A stretch of 33,443 nt of DNA. Origin: DAOQAU01 sp964640325. Lineage in GTDB: Bacteria; Cyanobacteriota; Vampirovibrionia; Gastranaerophilales; Gastranaerophilaceae. A program made the translations under genes and the position numbers. Shown piece by piece: positions 8,069-16,657 of this stretch (positions within the stretch are counted from its first letter, which is position 1; each line of letters begins with the position of its first letter). The notes under the pieces were generated by a model that ran no database searches, had not been told where the DNA came from, and was given only the letters and a program-made list of their open reading frames with translations. Location of the stretch: assembly GCA_964640325.1 (NCBI GenBank), contig CAZXID010000021.1, forward strand, positions 1-33,443. The letters are read 5' to 3'.

Positions 8069-8419
8069 ATGAAAGTATTTTATCATCTTGTTTATGAATA
8101 TCAAAAAGGGCTTAGGGATTTGTGCCTTTTTACTTGTGCTGACAAGTTTTTTCATAAAATTCAAAAAATACTTGAACATCAAAAAATTGATTATCTCGTT
8201 TTGGCATTGCCTGAGGACAAAATTAATATCTTTTTCGGGTTAAAAGACTGCATTGAAACAATTAAGAATTTTTCGTCAGAAGAGTTGGATTTGCTCACAC
8301 CCGAAGAAGATTTTATTTTGGGAATAATGCTTGGGTATTCAAGGCAAAAACAGTATAACAGATTTTTAAAAAAGAAAAACCTGATTGAATTTAATCAGGT
8401 TGTAGCTGAATCGTGTTAA
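8069..8419 (+). CDS. DUF2023 family protein
   Basis: The protein has 116 residues. The opening MKVFYHLVYEYQKGLRDLCL and the following pattern (HQKIDYLVLALPEDKINIFF, then a Cys-Ile-x-x-Ile helix) match what I recall of DUF2023, a small cytoplasmic alpha/beta family of unknown function known from Helicobacter and other bacteria. There is no signal or membrane segment. GGGG lies 7 nt before the ATG. The last 20 codons include a perfect 9-bp inverted repeat (8378-8386 with 8393-8401) with a 6-nt loop, so the mRNA could fold there just before the stop. It is convergent with hisF. Confidence 0.65.
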   Translation: MKVFYHLVYEYQKGLRDLCLFTCADKFFHKIQKILEHQKIDYLVLALPEDKINIFFGLKDCIETIKNFSSEELDLLTPEEDFILGIMLGYSRQKQYNRFLKKKNLIEFNQVVAESC

Positions 8420-8466
8420 GTATAAAGTTAAACATAAAAGTATTTAACCCTTTTTCTTTTATACTT
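8418..8466. terminator. possible bidirectional terminator between DUF2023 gene and hisF
   Basis: A 9-bp perfect inverted repeat, AAGTATAAA (8418-8426) and TTTATACTT (8458-8466), begins on the DUF2023 stop codon. Its 31-nt loop contains a T-rich run. The stem is AU-only apart from one pair and the loop is long, so it would be a weak terminator. No better candidate lies between the two convergent genes. Confidence 0.3.
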
Positions 8467-8506
8467 TATAATCGAAAATAAATATACTAGTCATCTGGGT
8501 ATAAAA

Positions 8507-9265
8507 TTAAGTCCTGATTGAAATTTTATTATTTAATAATTCTTTTTTTAAAGTTTTTATCGGCAAAGTGTCGTAGTGAAAGATTGAAGCAGCAAGCGCC
8601 GCATCAGCATGCGCTATATCAAACACATCAACAAAATGGGAAACAAAAGCTCCAGCCCCACCTGAAGCTATAACAGGGATGTTAACTGCATCAGCTATGG
8701 TTTGTGTCATTTTTAGGTCAAAGCCGTTTTGAACTCCGTCAGCATCCATCGAGGTTAAAAGGATTTCGCCCGCACCCAGTTTTTCTACTTTTTTTGCCCA
8801 ATCCAAAAGTTTTAGTCCGGTATTTTTTTTGCCTGCGTTTATGAAAACATAAAAATCTTCATCCACAAGCTTTGCATCAATGGCTATAACAATGCACTGT
8901 GCGCCGAAGTATTGCGAAGCTTCTTTAATTAAATCAGGATTTCTGACCGCAGCAGAATTTATTGCAACTTTGTCGGCGCCTGCTGAAAGCAGGCGCCTCA
9001 TATCTTCAATCGAATTAATCCCGCCACCTACCGTAAAAGGTATAAAAATTTGTTTTGCGACCTTTTTAACCATTTCGACTGTGGTTTTGCGCCCTTCATT
9101 TGTGGCTGTAATATCAAGAAAAACAAGCTCGTCGGCACCTTCATCCGAATATTTTTTTGCAAGAGCTATCGGATCTCCCGCATAGCGAAGGTTTTCAAAA
9201 TTAACCCCTTTAACTGTTTGTCCGTCTTTTATGTCAAGGCACGGAATAATTCTTTTTGCAAGCAT
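8507..9265 (-). CDS. hisF: imidazole glycerol phosphate synthase, cyclase subunit HisF
   Basis: The protein has 252 residues, the normal HisF length. HisF closes the imidazole ring in histidine synthesis, using ammonia from HisH and releasing AICAR to purine synthesis. The opening AKRIIPCLDIKDG holds catalytic D11, and IAIDAK holds D130. The (beta-alpha)8 phosphate-binding signatures VGGGI (79-83) and ASGGAG are present. It starts 3 nt after the aroE stop, in a topA-aroE-hisF minus-strand run. No other his gene is in the window, so the pathway is scattered. It is cytoplasmic, and confidence is high. Confidence 0.97.
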   Translation of the reverse strand: MLAKRIIPCLDIKDGQTVKGVNFENLRYAGDPIALAKKYSDEGADELVFLDITATNEGRKTTVEMVKKVAKQIFIPFTVGGGINSIEDMRRLLSAGADKVAINSAAVRNPDLIKEASQYFGAQCIVIAIDAKLVDEDFYVFINAGKKNTGLKLLDWAKKVEKLGAGEILLTSMDADGVQNGFDLKMTQTIADAVNIPVIASGGAGAFVSHFVDVFDIAHADAALAASIFHYDTLPIKTLKKELLNNKISIRT

Positions 9266-9268
9266 GAT

Positions 9269-10123
9269 TTATACCAGTAATTCTTCTAATGCAGCGATTT
9301 TCATTTTATCAATGTCGGGCATGAAGCCGGTCCAAAGCTCCAAAGATTTTGCCGCTTGATGAATAAGCATATCAAGGCCGTTTATTGTTTGAATTCCTCT
9401 TTGAGAAACTTTTTCAAGGAAAAGCGTTTTTACCGGATTGTAGATTACGTCAAAAACAATTATATCGGTGGGAAGTTCATGGATTATTTGCATGCCCAAA
9501 GGCATTTTGTCTGCGGAATGCCCTTTCATACCTGTGGGTGTGGCGTTTACTATCATTTTTGATTCAAGAAGTTCCATAAAGCTTTGCATTTGATAAAGTT
9601 TAAATTTAGTTTGAGGAAAAGCTTTTCGCATGTAGTTAACCATTGTCGAAGAATTTATTATGTTTCTTGAAAAAAAACTTATTTGCTTGACTCCAAGCTC
9701 GATTAGTCCTACAGCACAAGCTCTTGCTGCACCTCCTGTTCCGATAATGCTTACATTTGAATCTTTGAGCTTTGGTTTTACATCTTCCGGGATTGCGTTT
9801 TTAAATCCGTAAACATCGGTGTTGAAGCCGGATAAAGATTTGTCGGGAAGTATTTTAACCGTATTTACGCATCCGGCAACATCGGCATATTGGTCAACCT
9901 GATCTAAGAAAAGAGAAACAGGGACTTTTAGCGGAATTGTAACATTAAATCCGTTAAAATCATTTGCTTTAAGGAATTTTAAGCGTGAAATTAATTCATC
10001 CGGTGGGGTTTCAAGCACTTCATAAGAGCCTTCTATTCCCAAGGTTTGAAATCCTGCTTTGTGGATTACGGCAGAAATTGAATGAGTGAGCGGAAATCCT
10101 ATTAATGCAAATTTATATGCCAT
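9269..10123 (-). CDS. aroE: shikimate dehydrogenase
   Basis: The protein has 284 residues from the ATG at 10123, preceded by AGAGG; a TTG two codons earlier lacks support. It reduces 3-dehydroshikimate to shikimate with NADPH in aromatic amino-acid synthesis. Visible residues are the shikimate-binding serines in PLTHSIS (S15, S17), catalytic K66 in NVTIPLK and D103 in GFNTDVYGF. The nucleotide loop IGTGGAARA lies at about 128, and NATPTGM is also present. It overlaps the end of topA by 11 nt and is followed by hisF 3 nt later, so the three genes are probably co-transcribed and translationally coupled. Confidence 0.96.
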   Translation of the reverse strand: MAYKFALIGFPLTHSISAVIHKAGFQTLGIEGSYEVLETPPDELISRLKFLKANDFNGFNVTIPLKVPVSLFLDQVDQYADVAGCVNTVKILPDKSLSGFNTDVYGFKNAIPEDVKPKLKDSNVSIIGTGGAARACAVGLIELGVKQISFFSRNIINSSTMVNYMRKAFPQTKFKLYQMQSFMELLESKMIVNATPTGMKGHSADKMPLGMQIIHELPTDIIVFDVIYNPVKTLFLEKVSQRGIQTINGLDMLIHQAAKSLELWTGFMPDIDKMKIAALEELLV

Positions 10124-12407
10124 CTTCAACCTCTTTTGAATAATCGCATTCTTTTTTTGAACACAAAATTGTCGTACCTTTTTTCAAAACTTTTTTGACC
10201 AAAAGTGAATTGCATTTGGGGCAAACTTCGCCCGTGGGCTCGTTCCAGAGAACAAAGTCACAGTCGGGATATTTGTTGCAGCCGTAGAAAAATTTTCCGT
10301 ATTTTGATTTTCTTTGGATAATTTCGCCTTCGCAGCCCTCTTTAGGGCATTTTACGCCGGTGGTTTTAACTATACGTTTTCTGTGGTTGCAGCTTTCATT
10401 TGTACATTGCAAATATTTGCCGTAAGGTCCTACTTTGACAATCATATCAGAAGAACATTTTTCACATTTTTCGTCGGTAACTTCGGGTTCATTATTCTCG
10501 TTTGCACCGTTTAAAGGCATCATTGTTTTACATTCGGGATATCCCGAGCACCCTAAAAACTGTGTACCGAAGCGGCTGTTTCTCACAAGCATTTTTTTAC
10601 CGCAGTTGGGGCAATCAACATCGCTTTCGATATTAATTTTTTCCATATTCTGCCTTGCGTTGTTCACTGTTTCTATAAACGGAGTGTAAAACTCTTTTAA
10701 AACCTCATTCCAAACAAGTTTTTTTTCTGCAACATCATCAAGTTTATTCTCCATTCCTGCAGTAAATTTGTAGTCCATAATCTTTGTAAAATGCTCCACG
10801 AGTTGTTTTGAAACAGTTTTGCCCAAAAGTGTAGGCGCGAGTGCTTTTTCTATTTTTTCAACATAGCCTTTGGTTTGAATTTTAGTGATAATAGGAGCAT
10901 AAGTTGAAGGTCTTCCGATACCGTGTTCTTCCATTGCTTTAACCAAAGAAGCTTCGCTGAACCTTGGCGGAGGCTGAGTGAAATGTTGATTAGGATTAAT
11001 TTTTTTGCACTTTAAACTTTCACCTTTAACAAATTCAGGAGCGATTTTTTTGCTTAAATTTTCTTCCCCGTCTTCGTCTTCAGAATAAACTTTCAAAAAT
11101 CCGTCGAAAATTATTTTGCTTGAACCGACCTTTAGCGTGTAATCTCCTGCGGAAATGTCTACAGAAGTGTTTGCAACGCTTGCGTTTGACATTTGAGATG
11201 ACATAAATCTTTCCCAAATGAGTTTATAAAGCCTGTATTGGTCGCTTGCAAGGTATTGCTTAACGCTTTCCGGGGTTCTTTCCGGATAAGACGGTCGAAT
11301 TGCTTCGTGGGCGTCTTGAACATTTTTTTTGTCGCTTTTTACATAGTTGTTAGGGGTTTGCGGATAATACTGTGCCCCGTAATTTTTTGTAATAAATTCT
11401 TTTGCACTTTCTGTTGCATCGTCAGAAATTCTTACAGAATCTGTTCTCATATAAGTGATAAGTCCGACGGCACCTTCTGATCCAAGTTCAATCCCTTCAT
11501 AAAGTTTTTGTGCTACCTGCATGGTTTTTGAAACTCCGTAGCCTAACTTTGAGCTTGCTTCTCTTTGCAGGGTTGAAGTTATAAAAGGTGCGGAAGGCTT
11601 TCTTGTCGTTTCTTTGTTTGTGATTTTGGAAACTTCGTATTTTGTATTTTTGTCACGCAAAAAATCGCAGATTTTTTGCGCTTCTGATTCATTATTTATT
11701 TCGATTTTTTTATCTTTGTATTTAGAAAGTTCTGCTTCAACAGCAACACCTGATTTGTCGAGTTCTGCCATAATTGACCAGTATTCGACAGGGATAAATG
11801 CTTCAATTTCTTCTTCGCGCTCGCAAATCATTCGAAGCGCTACCGATTGAACTCTGCCTGCAGAAAGTCTGTTATTTCTTAATTTTTCCCAAAGCACGGG
11901 GCTGATTTTATAACCCACAAGCCTATCTAGAATTTGTCTTGTTTGTTGGGCTCTTACTCTGTCCATATCTATTATGCGAGGGTTTTCAACGGCGTGTTTA
12001 ACAGCTTTTGGGGTGATTTCGTTAAATTCTATTCTTAAAATTTTGCTTTCGGGAACTTCCAAAACCTGTCGGACATGCCATGCGATTGCTTCTCCCTCGC
12101 GGTCTGGGTCGGAGGCAAGGTAGATTTTGTCGCATTTTTTGGCGACTTCGTTTAATTTTGTAACCACCTTTTTTTTGTCGGGGATTACAACAAAACTTGG
12201 TTCAAAATCCTTTTGAACATCAAATCCCAAAACGCTTTTAGGAAAGTCCCTTATATGACCGAAGCTTGCTTCAATTTGGAAATTATCTCCCAAAATTTTT
12301 TTAATTGTTTTTGATTTTGCAGGCGACTCAACAATAATCAAAGCTTTTGACTTTGATTTTTTCACTTGTTTCTCTTCTGAATTTTTTTTAACCGCTGCTT
12401 TTGCCAT
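10113..12407 (-). CDS. topA: DNA topoisomerase I (type IA)
   Basis: The protein has 764 residues. It relaxes negative supercoils through a transient 5'-phosphotyrosine link. After a Lys-rich N-terminal tail of about 20 residues, the TOPRIM domain carries E27 (IVESPAK) and D100/D102 (ASDPDREGE). The catalytic tyrosine is Y319 in GLITYMRTDSVRIS, and HGIGRPSTYA lies at about 495. Four C-terminal four-cysteine zinc ribbons follow, at residues 599-626, 648-673, 687-716 and 729-754; each has the usual YGKFxGC-type core except the last, which is degenerate. The start lacks a good Shine-Dalgarno, but an extended -10 promoter lies 33-41 nt upstream. It heads the topA-aroE-hisF run. Confidence 0.97.
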   Translation of the reverse strand: MAKAAVKKNSEEKQVKKSKSKALIIVESPAKSKTIKKILGDNFQIEASFGHIRDFPKSVLGFDVQKDFEPSFVVIPDKKKVVTKLNEVAKKCDKIYLASDPDREGEAIAWHVRQVLEVPESKILRIEFNEITPKAVKHAVENPRIIDMDRVRAQQTRQILDRLVGYKISPVLWEKLRNNRLSAGRVQSVALRMICEREEEIEAFIPVEYWSIMAELDKSGVAVEAELSKYKDKKIEINNESEAQKICDFLRDKNTKYEVSKITNKETTRKPSAPFITSTLQREASSKLGYGVSKTMQVAQKLYEGIELGSEGAVGLITYMRTDSVRISDDATESAKEFITKNYGAQYYPQTPNNYVKSDKKNVQDAHEAIRPSYPERTPESVKQYLASDQYRLYKLIWERFMSSQMSNASVANTSVDISAGDYTLKVGSSKIIFDGFLKVYSEDEDGEENLSKKIAPEFVKGESLKCKKINPNQHFTQPPPRFSEASLVKAMEEHGIGRPSTYAPIITKIQTKGYVEKIEKALAPTLLGKTVSKQLVEHFTKIMDYKFTAGMENKLDDVAEKKLVWNEVLKEFYTPFIETVNNARQNMEKINIESDVDCPNCGKKMLVRNSRFGTQFLGCSGYPECKTMMPLNGANENNEPEVTDEKCEKCSSDMIVKVGPYGKYLQCTNESCNHRKRIVKTTGVKCPKEGCEGEIIQRKSKYGKFFYGCNKYPDCDFVLWNEPTGEVCPKCNSLLVKKVLKKGTTILCSKKECDYSKEVEDGI

Positions 12408-12440
12408 TCTGTTTAATTTTTCTAAATAAACCGTTTTTAA

Positions 12441-12468
12441 ATTATATCACGTATAATATTTTAAGCAA
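12441..12468 (-). promoter_or_regulatory. extended -10 promoter for topA
   Basis: Read on the minus strand, TGA directly precedes a perfect TATAAT (12446-12441), with TTGCTT (12468-12463) 16 nt upstream as the -35. Transcription would start near 12434, giving a leader of about 27 nt. A second TATAAT on the plus strand (12452-12457) lies within the same 30 bp and could serve the divergent M15 peptidase gene, but it has no matching -35. Confidence 0.6.
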
Positions 12469-12542
12469 ATAAAAAGGCAATTTTTAATATGAAAATGTTT
12501 TTATATTAATACGAGGATTTTAATATAAATAGGATTTTTTTA

Positions 12543-13229
12543 ATGCCAACCCCATCTATTCTAAGGTTACAAAATATGCAGACCGATGGAGCCGTTAGAC
12601 CATATAATCCGGCTGCAATTAATATTCAGGAATTATCTGCTAAAACACAGGCCGAAAGGCAATCTGTTTTTACCTTTGCGCAAAATAATATTAACAGGAA
12701 TACAACTCCGGTTACATCGCGCGCGAAAGTTAACGCAAATGAAATTTCATACGGATTTTATAAATATGCCGAAGTGAATGTTTCAAGTTTATCAAGATTG
12801 AATTCTTCAAGCAGTATTATGGGGAAGCCTGAAGCAATAAGAAAACTTAATGAATTAATATTAGAAGCTCAAAGTAAAGGTATAATAATTAATGTAAATG
12901 ATGGCTTTAGGTCTATAGAAGCACAAAGACAACTTTTTTATGATCAGGCAAGAATAAATGGGCAAACTCAAGAACAAAGAAGTAAAGAATGTGCCCCTCC
13001 TGGATTTAGTGAACATCATACGGGATATGCTTTTGATATAAGTCCTTCTCGGCAACAGGATTATAATTGGATTATAAATAATGCTCCAAAGTACGGATTT
13101 GAAATGTCTTATCCGCAGGGAAACAATCAGGGTGTGAACCATGAACCTTGGCATTGGAGGTATGTGGGGAATCAAGAGGCACAAAACACTTTTAGATATG
13201 CAAGAGTTCAGGCAGGGATTATAAGGTAG
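12543..13229 (+). CDS. M15B (VanY-like) D-alanyl-D-alanine carboxypeptidase
   Basis: The protein has 228 residues; the ATG has AGGA 8 nt upstream. The C-terminal 130 residues form an M15 domain that trims the terminal D-Ala from peptidoglycan stems. Zinc ligands H158 and D165 lie in SEHHTGYAFD, and catalytic E201 and ligand H204 lie in EPWHWRYVG. NDGFRSIEAQ (119-128) is the usual substrate-side motif. The first 90 residues are polar and low in complexity, with no signal peptide or lipobox, which is unusual for a wall enzyme. Its stop codon abuts the dprA stop codon base to base. The enzyme class is secure; the route to the wall is not. Confidence 0.88.
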   Translation: MPTPSILRLQNMQTDGAVRPYNPAAINIQELSAKTQAERQSVFTFAQNNINRNTTPVTSRAKVNANEISYGFYKYAEVNVSSLSRLNSSSSIMGKPEAIRKLNELILEAQSKGIIINVNDGFRSIEAQRQLFYDQARINGQTQEQRSKECAPPGFSEHHTGYAFDISPSRQQDYNWIINNAPKYGFEMSYPQGNNQGVNHEPWHWRYVGNQEAQNTFRYARVQAGIIR

Positions 13230-14315
13230 TTATTTTATCGAATATTTCTCGCCTTCAATCTGTTTTATTATGCCTGCAAGCTCCAAACTTGTCAAGCATA
13301 CAAGCAGAGTATTAAATTCAATTTCGGTTTCGGCACAGATTTTATCAAACCCTTTGGGTTCTATTTCTATTGAGCTTAAAACCTTTTTTTCATCCTCTGA
13401 AAATTGAGAAAAGTTTATTTGCATCTGTTCTTGAGGGGTAATTTGCCAAGTTAGGGCGGATAAAATATCCTCAGCACAGGTTGTCATCGTAGCACCTTGC
13501 TTTAAGAGTTTGTAAATTCCTTGTGTGTTGGGATTTGAAATTAACCCAGGGATACACATTAACTCTCTTCCCTGCTCCAGCGTAAGGTTTGCGGTAATTA
13601 ATGCTCCGCTTTTTATTGCGGCTTCTGCGACAAGTGTTCCGTAAGAAAGCCCTGATACTATTCTGTTTCTATGAGGAAACCTGAAGGGTAAAGGTTCAAA
13701 TGTCGGATAATACTCGCTTACGATAGCGCCGTTTCCGTTCATTATTTTTTCGTACAAAGCCTTGTTTGAAGTCGGATAGATAAAGTCAAAACCGCTTGCG
13801 ATAACGCCGATTGTTTTTAAATTATTGGAAAGGGCGCCTTGATGAGCCGTTGTATCTATTCCTGAGGCAAGTCCTGATACAATACAAATATCCGTTCCTC
13901 TAAATTCTGTTAAAATTTTTGTCAAAACATCTTTGGCATGAGTGCTTGCTTTTCTTGAGCCTACAATGGCAAGAGTTTTTTCAAGGTTGCAAATGTCTAA
14001 ATCACCTTTGTAATACAAAACTACAGGCGGGTTAGAGATATTTTTTAGCATAAAAGGATAATTTTGGTCTTCAAAAGTTAAAAATTTAATTTCTTTTCTT
14101 ATAACTTCTTCTAAAACTCTGTCGGGATTAATCTTAGCGCGCTCATTCACAAAGGTTTGAGCCTTTTTGACACTGAGCCCGTCAATATTCGACAATTCAT
14201 TTAAAGAAGCCTTAAAAGCAATCTCAATGTCGCCAAAATAATTAAACAGTCTTTGCACAAAACTGCTGTCAATCTGCTCAATGGCAGAAAAAGCTATCCA
14301 GTATTTATCTTTCAT
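13230..14315 (-). CDS. dprA: DNA-processing protein DprA
   Basis: The protein has 361 residues. DprA loads RecA on incoming single-stranded DNA during natural transformation. An N-terminal helix-hairpin region (1-60) is followed by the Rossmann-like core with IVGSRKAS (117-124), SGLASGID (147-154), FPHRNRIVSGLS (213-224) and SGALITA (236-242). A C-terminal winged-helix domain lies at about 300-361. Its ATG overlaps the upstream TPR stop by 4 nt, at the end of an lptC-lptA-TPR-dprA run. No other competence gene is in the window. Confidence 0.95.
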   Translation of the reverse strand: MKDKYWIAFSAIEQIDSSFVQRLFNYFGDIEIAFKASLNELSNIDGLSVKKAQTFVNERAKINPDRVLEEVIRKEIKFLTFEDQNYPFMLKNISNPPVVLYYKGDLDICNLEKTLAIVGSRKASTHAKDVLTKILTEFRGTDICIVSGLASGIDTTAHQGALSNNLKTIGVIASGFDFIYPTSNKALYEKIMNGNGAIVSEYYPTFEPLPFRFPHRNRIVSGLSYGTLVAEAAIKSGALITANLTLEQGRELMCIPGLISNPNTQGIYKLLKQGATMTTCAEDILSALTWQITPQEQMQINFSQFSEDEKKVLSSIEIEPKGFDKICAETEIEFNTLLVCLTSLELAGIIKQIEGEKYSIK

Positions 14316-15079
14316 TTTACCTGTAATTTAATTCTATCGATAGTGCTTTGGACATTTTCTTTTTCTTCCTGCGGAAGTTCGAAAGTCATATAATCTTCAA
14401 AGTATTCAATCGCGTCTTTGATATCATTTCGCGCCAAAAACAGTATAGCAACTTTTTTGTAAGCAGGATAAAATTTTTCGTTTAAGGCTATTGCCCTTAA
14501 GTAAGCTGACATTGCCTTGTCGACTTGGTCATTTGCCTCATAGGCTTGTCCCAGATAGTAATAAACCCATTCATTATTATCTTTGTATTCAAGCACGCTT
14601 TCAAAATTAGAAATTGCTAAATCATATTCGCCCAGTTCAAAATAAACTCGCCCCAAATCATAGTAAGCATCATAATTTTCGCCTTGTGCTTCCAAAACCT
14701 TGTTTAGTTCGTCAATGGCTAAGTCCAATCTTGCATCTTCCATGTAAACTCTTGCAAGATAATGCGATAAAACGACTTCATCAGGAAGTTCATAGCAGCC
14801 TGATTGCAGTAAATTTATTGCGCCGGTAAAGTTTTTTTGCCTAAAATATAAGTCCGCAAGGTTTATATAAACCTGTGTGAGTTTTGGATTTGCCTCTAAT
14901 GCTTTTAAATAAAACATTTCGGCTTTTTCCAAGTCGCTTTTATTGTAATAGCAAAGTGCCAAATTATTGTAAATTTCTGCACTTTGGGTCGTTTCTAAAA
15001 TTGGTGAAAAAGCATCAATGGACTCATCCCATTTTTGTTCTTGAAATAATTTGATTGCTTCTTGAATTTTTTTGTCCAT
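14312..15079 (-). CDS. cytoplasmic TPR protein
   Basis: The protein has 255 residues. About six tetratricopeptide repeats span nearly the whole length, for example AEIYNNLALCYYNKSDLEKA, YDAYYDLGRVYFELGEYDLA and WVYYYLGQAYEANDQVDKAM. There is no signal peptide, unlike the two TPR proteins of the 2966-6948 operon. AGGGA precedes the ATG. It sits 8 nt after the lptA-like gene and overlaps dprA by 4 nt. Its partner is unknown, and its place between envelope and DNA-uptake genes gives no firm hint. Confidence 0.85.
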   Translation of the reverse strand: MDKKIQEAIKLFQEQKWDESIDAFSPILETTQSAEIYNNLALCYYNKSDLEKAEMFYLKALEANPKLTQVYINLADLYFRQKNFTGAINLLQSGCYELPDEVVLSHYLARVYMEDARLDLAIDELNKVLEAQGENYDAYYDLGRVYFELGEYDLAISNFESVLEYKDNNEWVYYYLGQAYEANDQVDKAMSAYLRAIALNEKFYPAYKKVAILFLARNDIKDAIEYFEDYMTFELPQEEKENVQSTIDRIKLQVK

Positions 15080-15087
15080 ATTTTTCC

Positions 15088-16050
15088 CTAAAAGCTTTTG
15101 TTGTCACTCATTGAGCCTACATCTCTTATAACCGTTTTTGTATTGCCCTCGGCAAAGAAATTTTTTGGTCTTAAAATAAGCTTAATTTTATCAGCATAAA
15201 TGGTTTTTACATCCTGCGTTACGCTTGAGCGCCCCGTAAAATAAATTTCGTTGGGTTTGCCGGTTTTTTTATCAGGGTAGAAAGTAACTTTCGGACCTTG
15301 TGCGTAATAATCTTTAAACCAAATTTTTACATGTCCGCTTCCCAAAAAAGTGTTTGATTTTTGATCATATTCTTGGTAATCAGATTTTAAAACAAGTTTT
15401 GAGCCGTCTTCTAAAATAGCGTTTGTCGTAGCATGCCCTATTGAGATTAATTCTTGTGACATAGGATTATAAATGAAGTGGTCTGCAAGTGCCAGATGCT
15501 TATCTTGTTTAAGTCTTGCTGAGCCTATAAGGTCGATTCTTTGCAGGTCCCCTTCTTTGTTTGTTTTTATAATCGCGCTGTCAGAAAAAGTTTCCAAATT
15601 TTTATAGTGGATAATGACCTGCCCTCTGGCTTTCATTAGGTTGTTTTTTGTATTGTATTCTTGTGAATCTGCCGTGATAATAACAATCGGTTCTTTCCCG
15701 TCAAAAACGGTAGATTGGGTATCGCCTTCTGCTGTTACGATTTTGTTTATCAAGGAAACTTTTAAAATATTTGCTTTTACTTCTCTTTTTTTGTTTTTTT
15801 TGACTTCATAAGCATAAGGCTTGTCATAAAAGGTTGCAATATCAAGTTTTTTGTCTTTACCCATTGTCACATCAGCTTTTTCGCCGACAACCTTGACTTC
15901 ATCTATCGAAACTTTAACGTCCCCTTCAAATTTAATTTTATTATCTTTTTCAGAAAATGTTTGTGTTTTTGATTCAATAACCAAATCAGAGGCTATCGCC
16001 GAAAGCCCCAAAAGAGTTATTAAAGTCAGTGTAGCTAAAACCTTTTTCAT
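15088..16050 (-). CDS. lptA: LptA/OstA-like periplasmic LPS-transport protein
   Basis: The protein has 320 residues. A signal peptide (KKVLATLTLITLLGLSAIA) leads into repeated OstA-type beta-jellyroll strands. Typical units are KIKFEGDVKVSIDEVKVVGE, NNLMKARGQVIIHYKNLETF and NTFLGSGHVKIWFKDYYAQG, so about two OstA units are present. This makes it longer than E. coli LptA (about 185 residues). LptA bridges LptC and LptD and carries LPS across the periplasm. The ATG overlaps the lptC stop by 4 nt, which supports the assignment. It could instead be a separate OstA paralogue, so the symbol is a best fit. Confidence 0.82.
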   Translation of the reverse strand: MKKVLATLTLITLLGLSAIASDLVIESKTQTFSEKDNKIKFEGDVKVSIDEVKVVGEKADVTMGKDKKLDIATFYDKPYAYEVKKNKKREVKANILKVSLINKIVTAEGDTQSTVFDGKEPIVIITADSQEYNTKNNLMKARGQVIIHYKNLETFSDSAIIKTNKEGDLQRIDLIGSARLKQDKHLALADHFIYNPMSQELISIGHATTNAILEDGSKLVLKSDYQEYDQKSNTFLGSGHVKIWFKDYYAQGPKVTFYPDKKTGKPNEIYFTGRSSVTQDVKTIYADKIKLILRPKNFFAEGNTKTVIRDVGSMSDNKSF

Positions 16051-16634
16051 TTTTTCTCCTTCGTTTTATAAAGTTTAGTGACGGTTTCTCCTTTAATTTT
16101 GAAAGTCGCATAGTCGGGAGTTATAATAGCGCTTTGCGCTGTCGCGATAAGCTCGTTGTCCCGGTTTATCCTGACATTGCCTTTTGCAACAATATCTTTA
16201 TCAGAGCCTGACCAAACAAGTCTGTCTGTGTAAAGCGAAGTTCCGTCTTTTATTACAATGTGGGTGTTATCATAAAGTATGATTTGTCCTTTTATTTCGT
16301 TGTAAGTTCCCTTGCTGGATTCAAAACTCATTGTGACTTCATTGTCTTTGTAGAAGTTTCCGGCGACATTTTCAAGAATTGCAACTTTGCTGTCGCTGTT
16401 GTAATAACCTGTTTCTCCGTAAAGCTCCCAGTATTTTTTGCCTTCTTTGGTCTCTGTGAGGATTAAACCCGCAATATCAAGTTCTTGTCTGTTTTCTGTT
16501 CCGATAAGTTTATCTCTGTTGAAGTTATGTGTGATAATTCCCGCAGAAATAAACGCCCATAAAAGCACTGCAACTAATGCCCCAAAAACGCTTAAATATG
16601 TTATCTGTTTTTTGCTTAAATTCTTGAAATTCAT
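16047..16634 (-). CDS. lptC: LPS export protein LptC
   Basis: The protein has 195 residues. A single N-terminal transmembrane helix (about 13-36) anchors a periplasmic domain of repeated strands. AGLILTETKEGKKYWELYGE is the usual first strand pair, followed by GTYNEIKGQIILYDN and VAKGNVRINRDNELIATAQ. LptC receives LPS from LptB2FG and passes it to LptA, whose gene follows with a 4-nt overlap. The start has no Shine-Dalgarno, and an extended -10 box ends 7 nt before the ATG, so the mRNA is predicted to be leaderless. The pair shows that the cell has an LPS-type outer membrane. Confidence 0.88.
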   Translation of the reverse strand: MNFKNLSKKQITYLSVFGALVAVLLWAFISAGIITHNFNRDKLIGTENRQELDIAGLILTETKEGKKYWELYGETGYYNSDSKVAILENVAGNFYKDNEVTMSFESSKGTYNEIKGQIILYDNTHIVIKDGTSLYTDRLVWSGSDKDIVAKGNVRINRDNELIATAQSAIITPDYATFKIKGETVTKLYKTKEKK

Positions 16635-16641
16635 ATAAATT

Positions 16642-16650
16642 ATTTTAGCA
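16642..16650 (-). promoter_or_regulatory. extended -10 promoter, leaderless start for lptC
   Basis: The minus strand reads TGCTAAAAT (16650-16642), an extended -10, followed by seven bases and then the ATG at 16634. No ribosome site fits in that gap. No clear -35 is visible, as is common for extended -10 promoters. The same TGCTAAAAT string stands before thiL. Confidence 0.6.
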
Positions 16651-16657
16651 CAAAAAA

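Noticed and set aside
8880..9280. Open frames opposite hisF, aroE and topA
   Set aside because: They lie wholly antisense to well-conserved genes, have no ribosome sites and show the skewed composition of shadow frames.
12452..12457. TATAAT as promoter of the M15 peptidase gene
   Set aside because: No -35 or TGn extension goes with it, and it lies about 85 nt from the start. It may be chance in AT-rich sequence next to the topA promoter.
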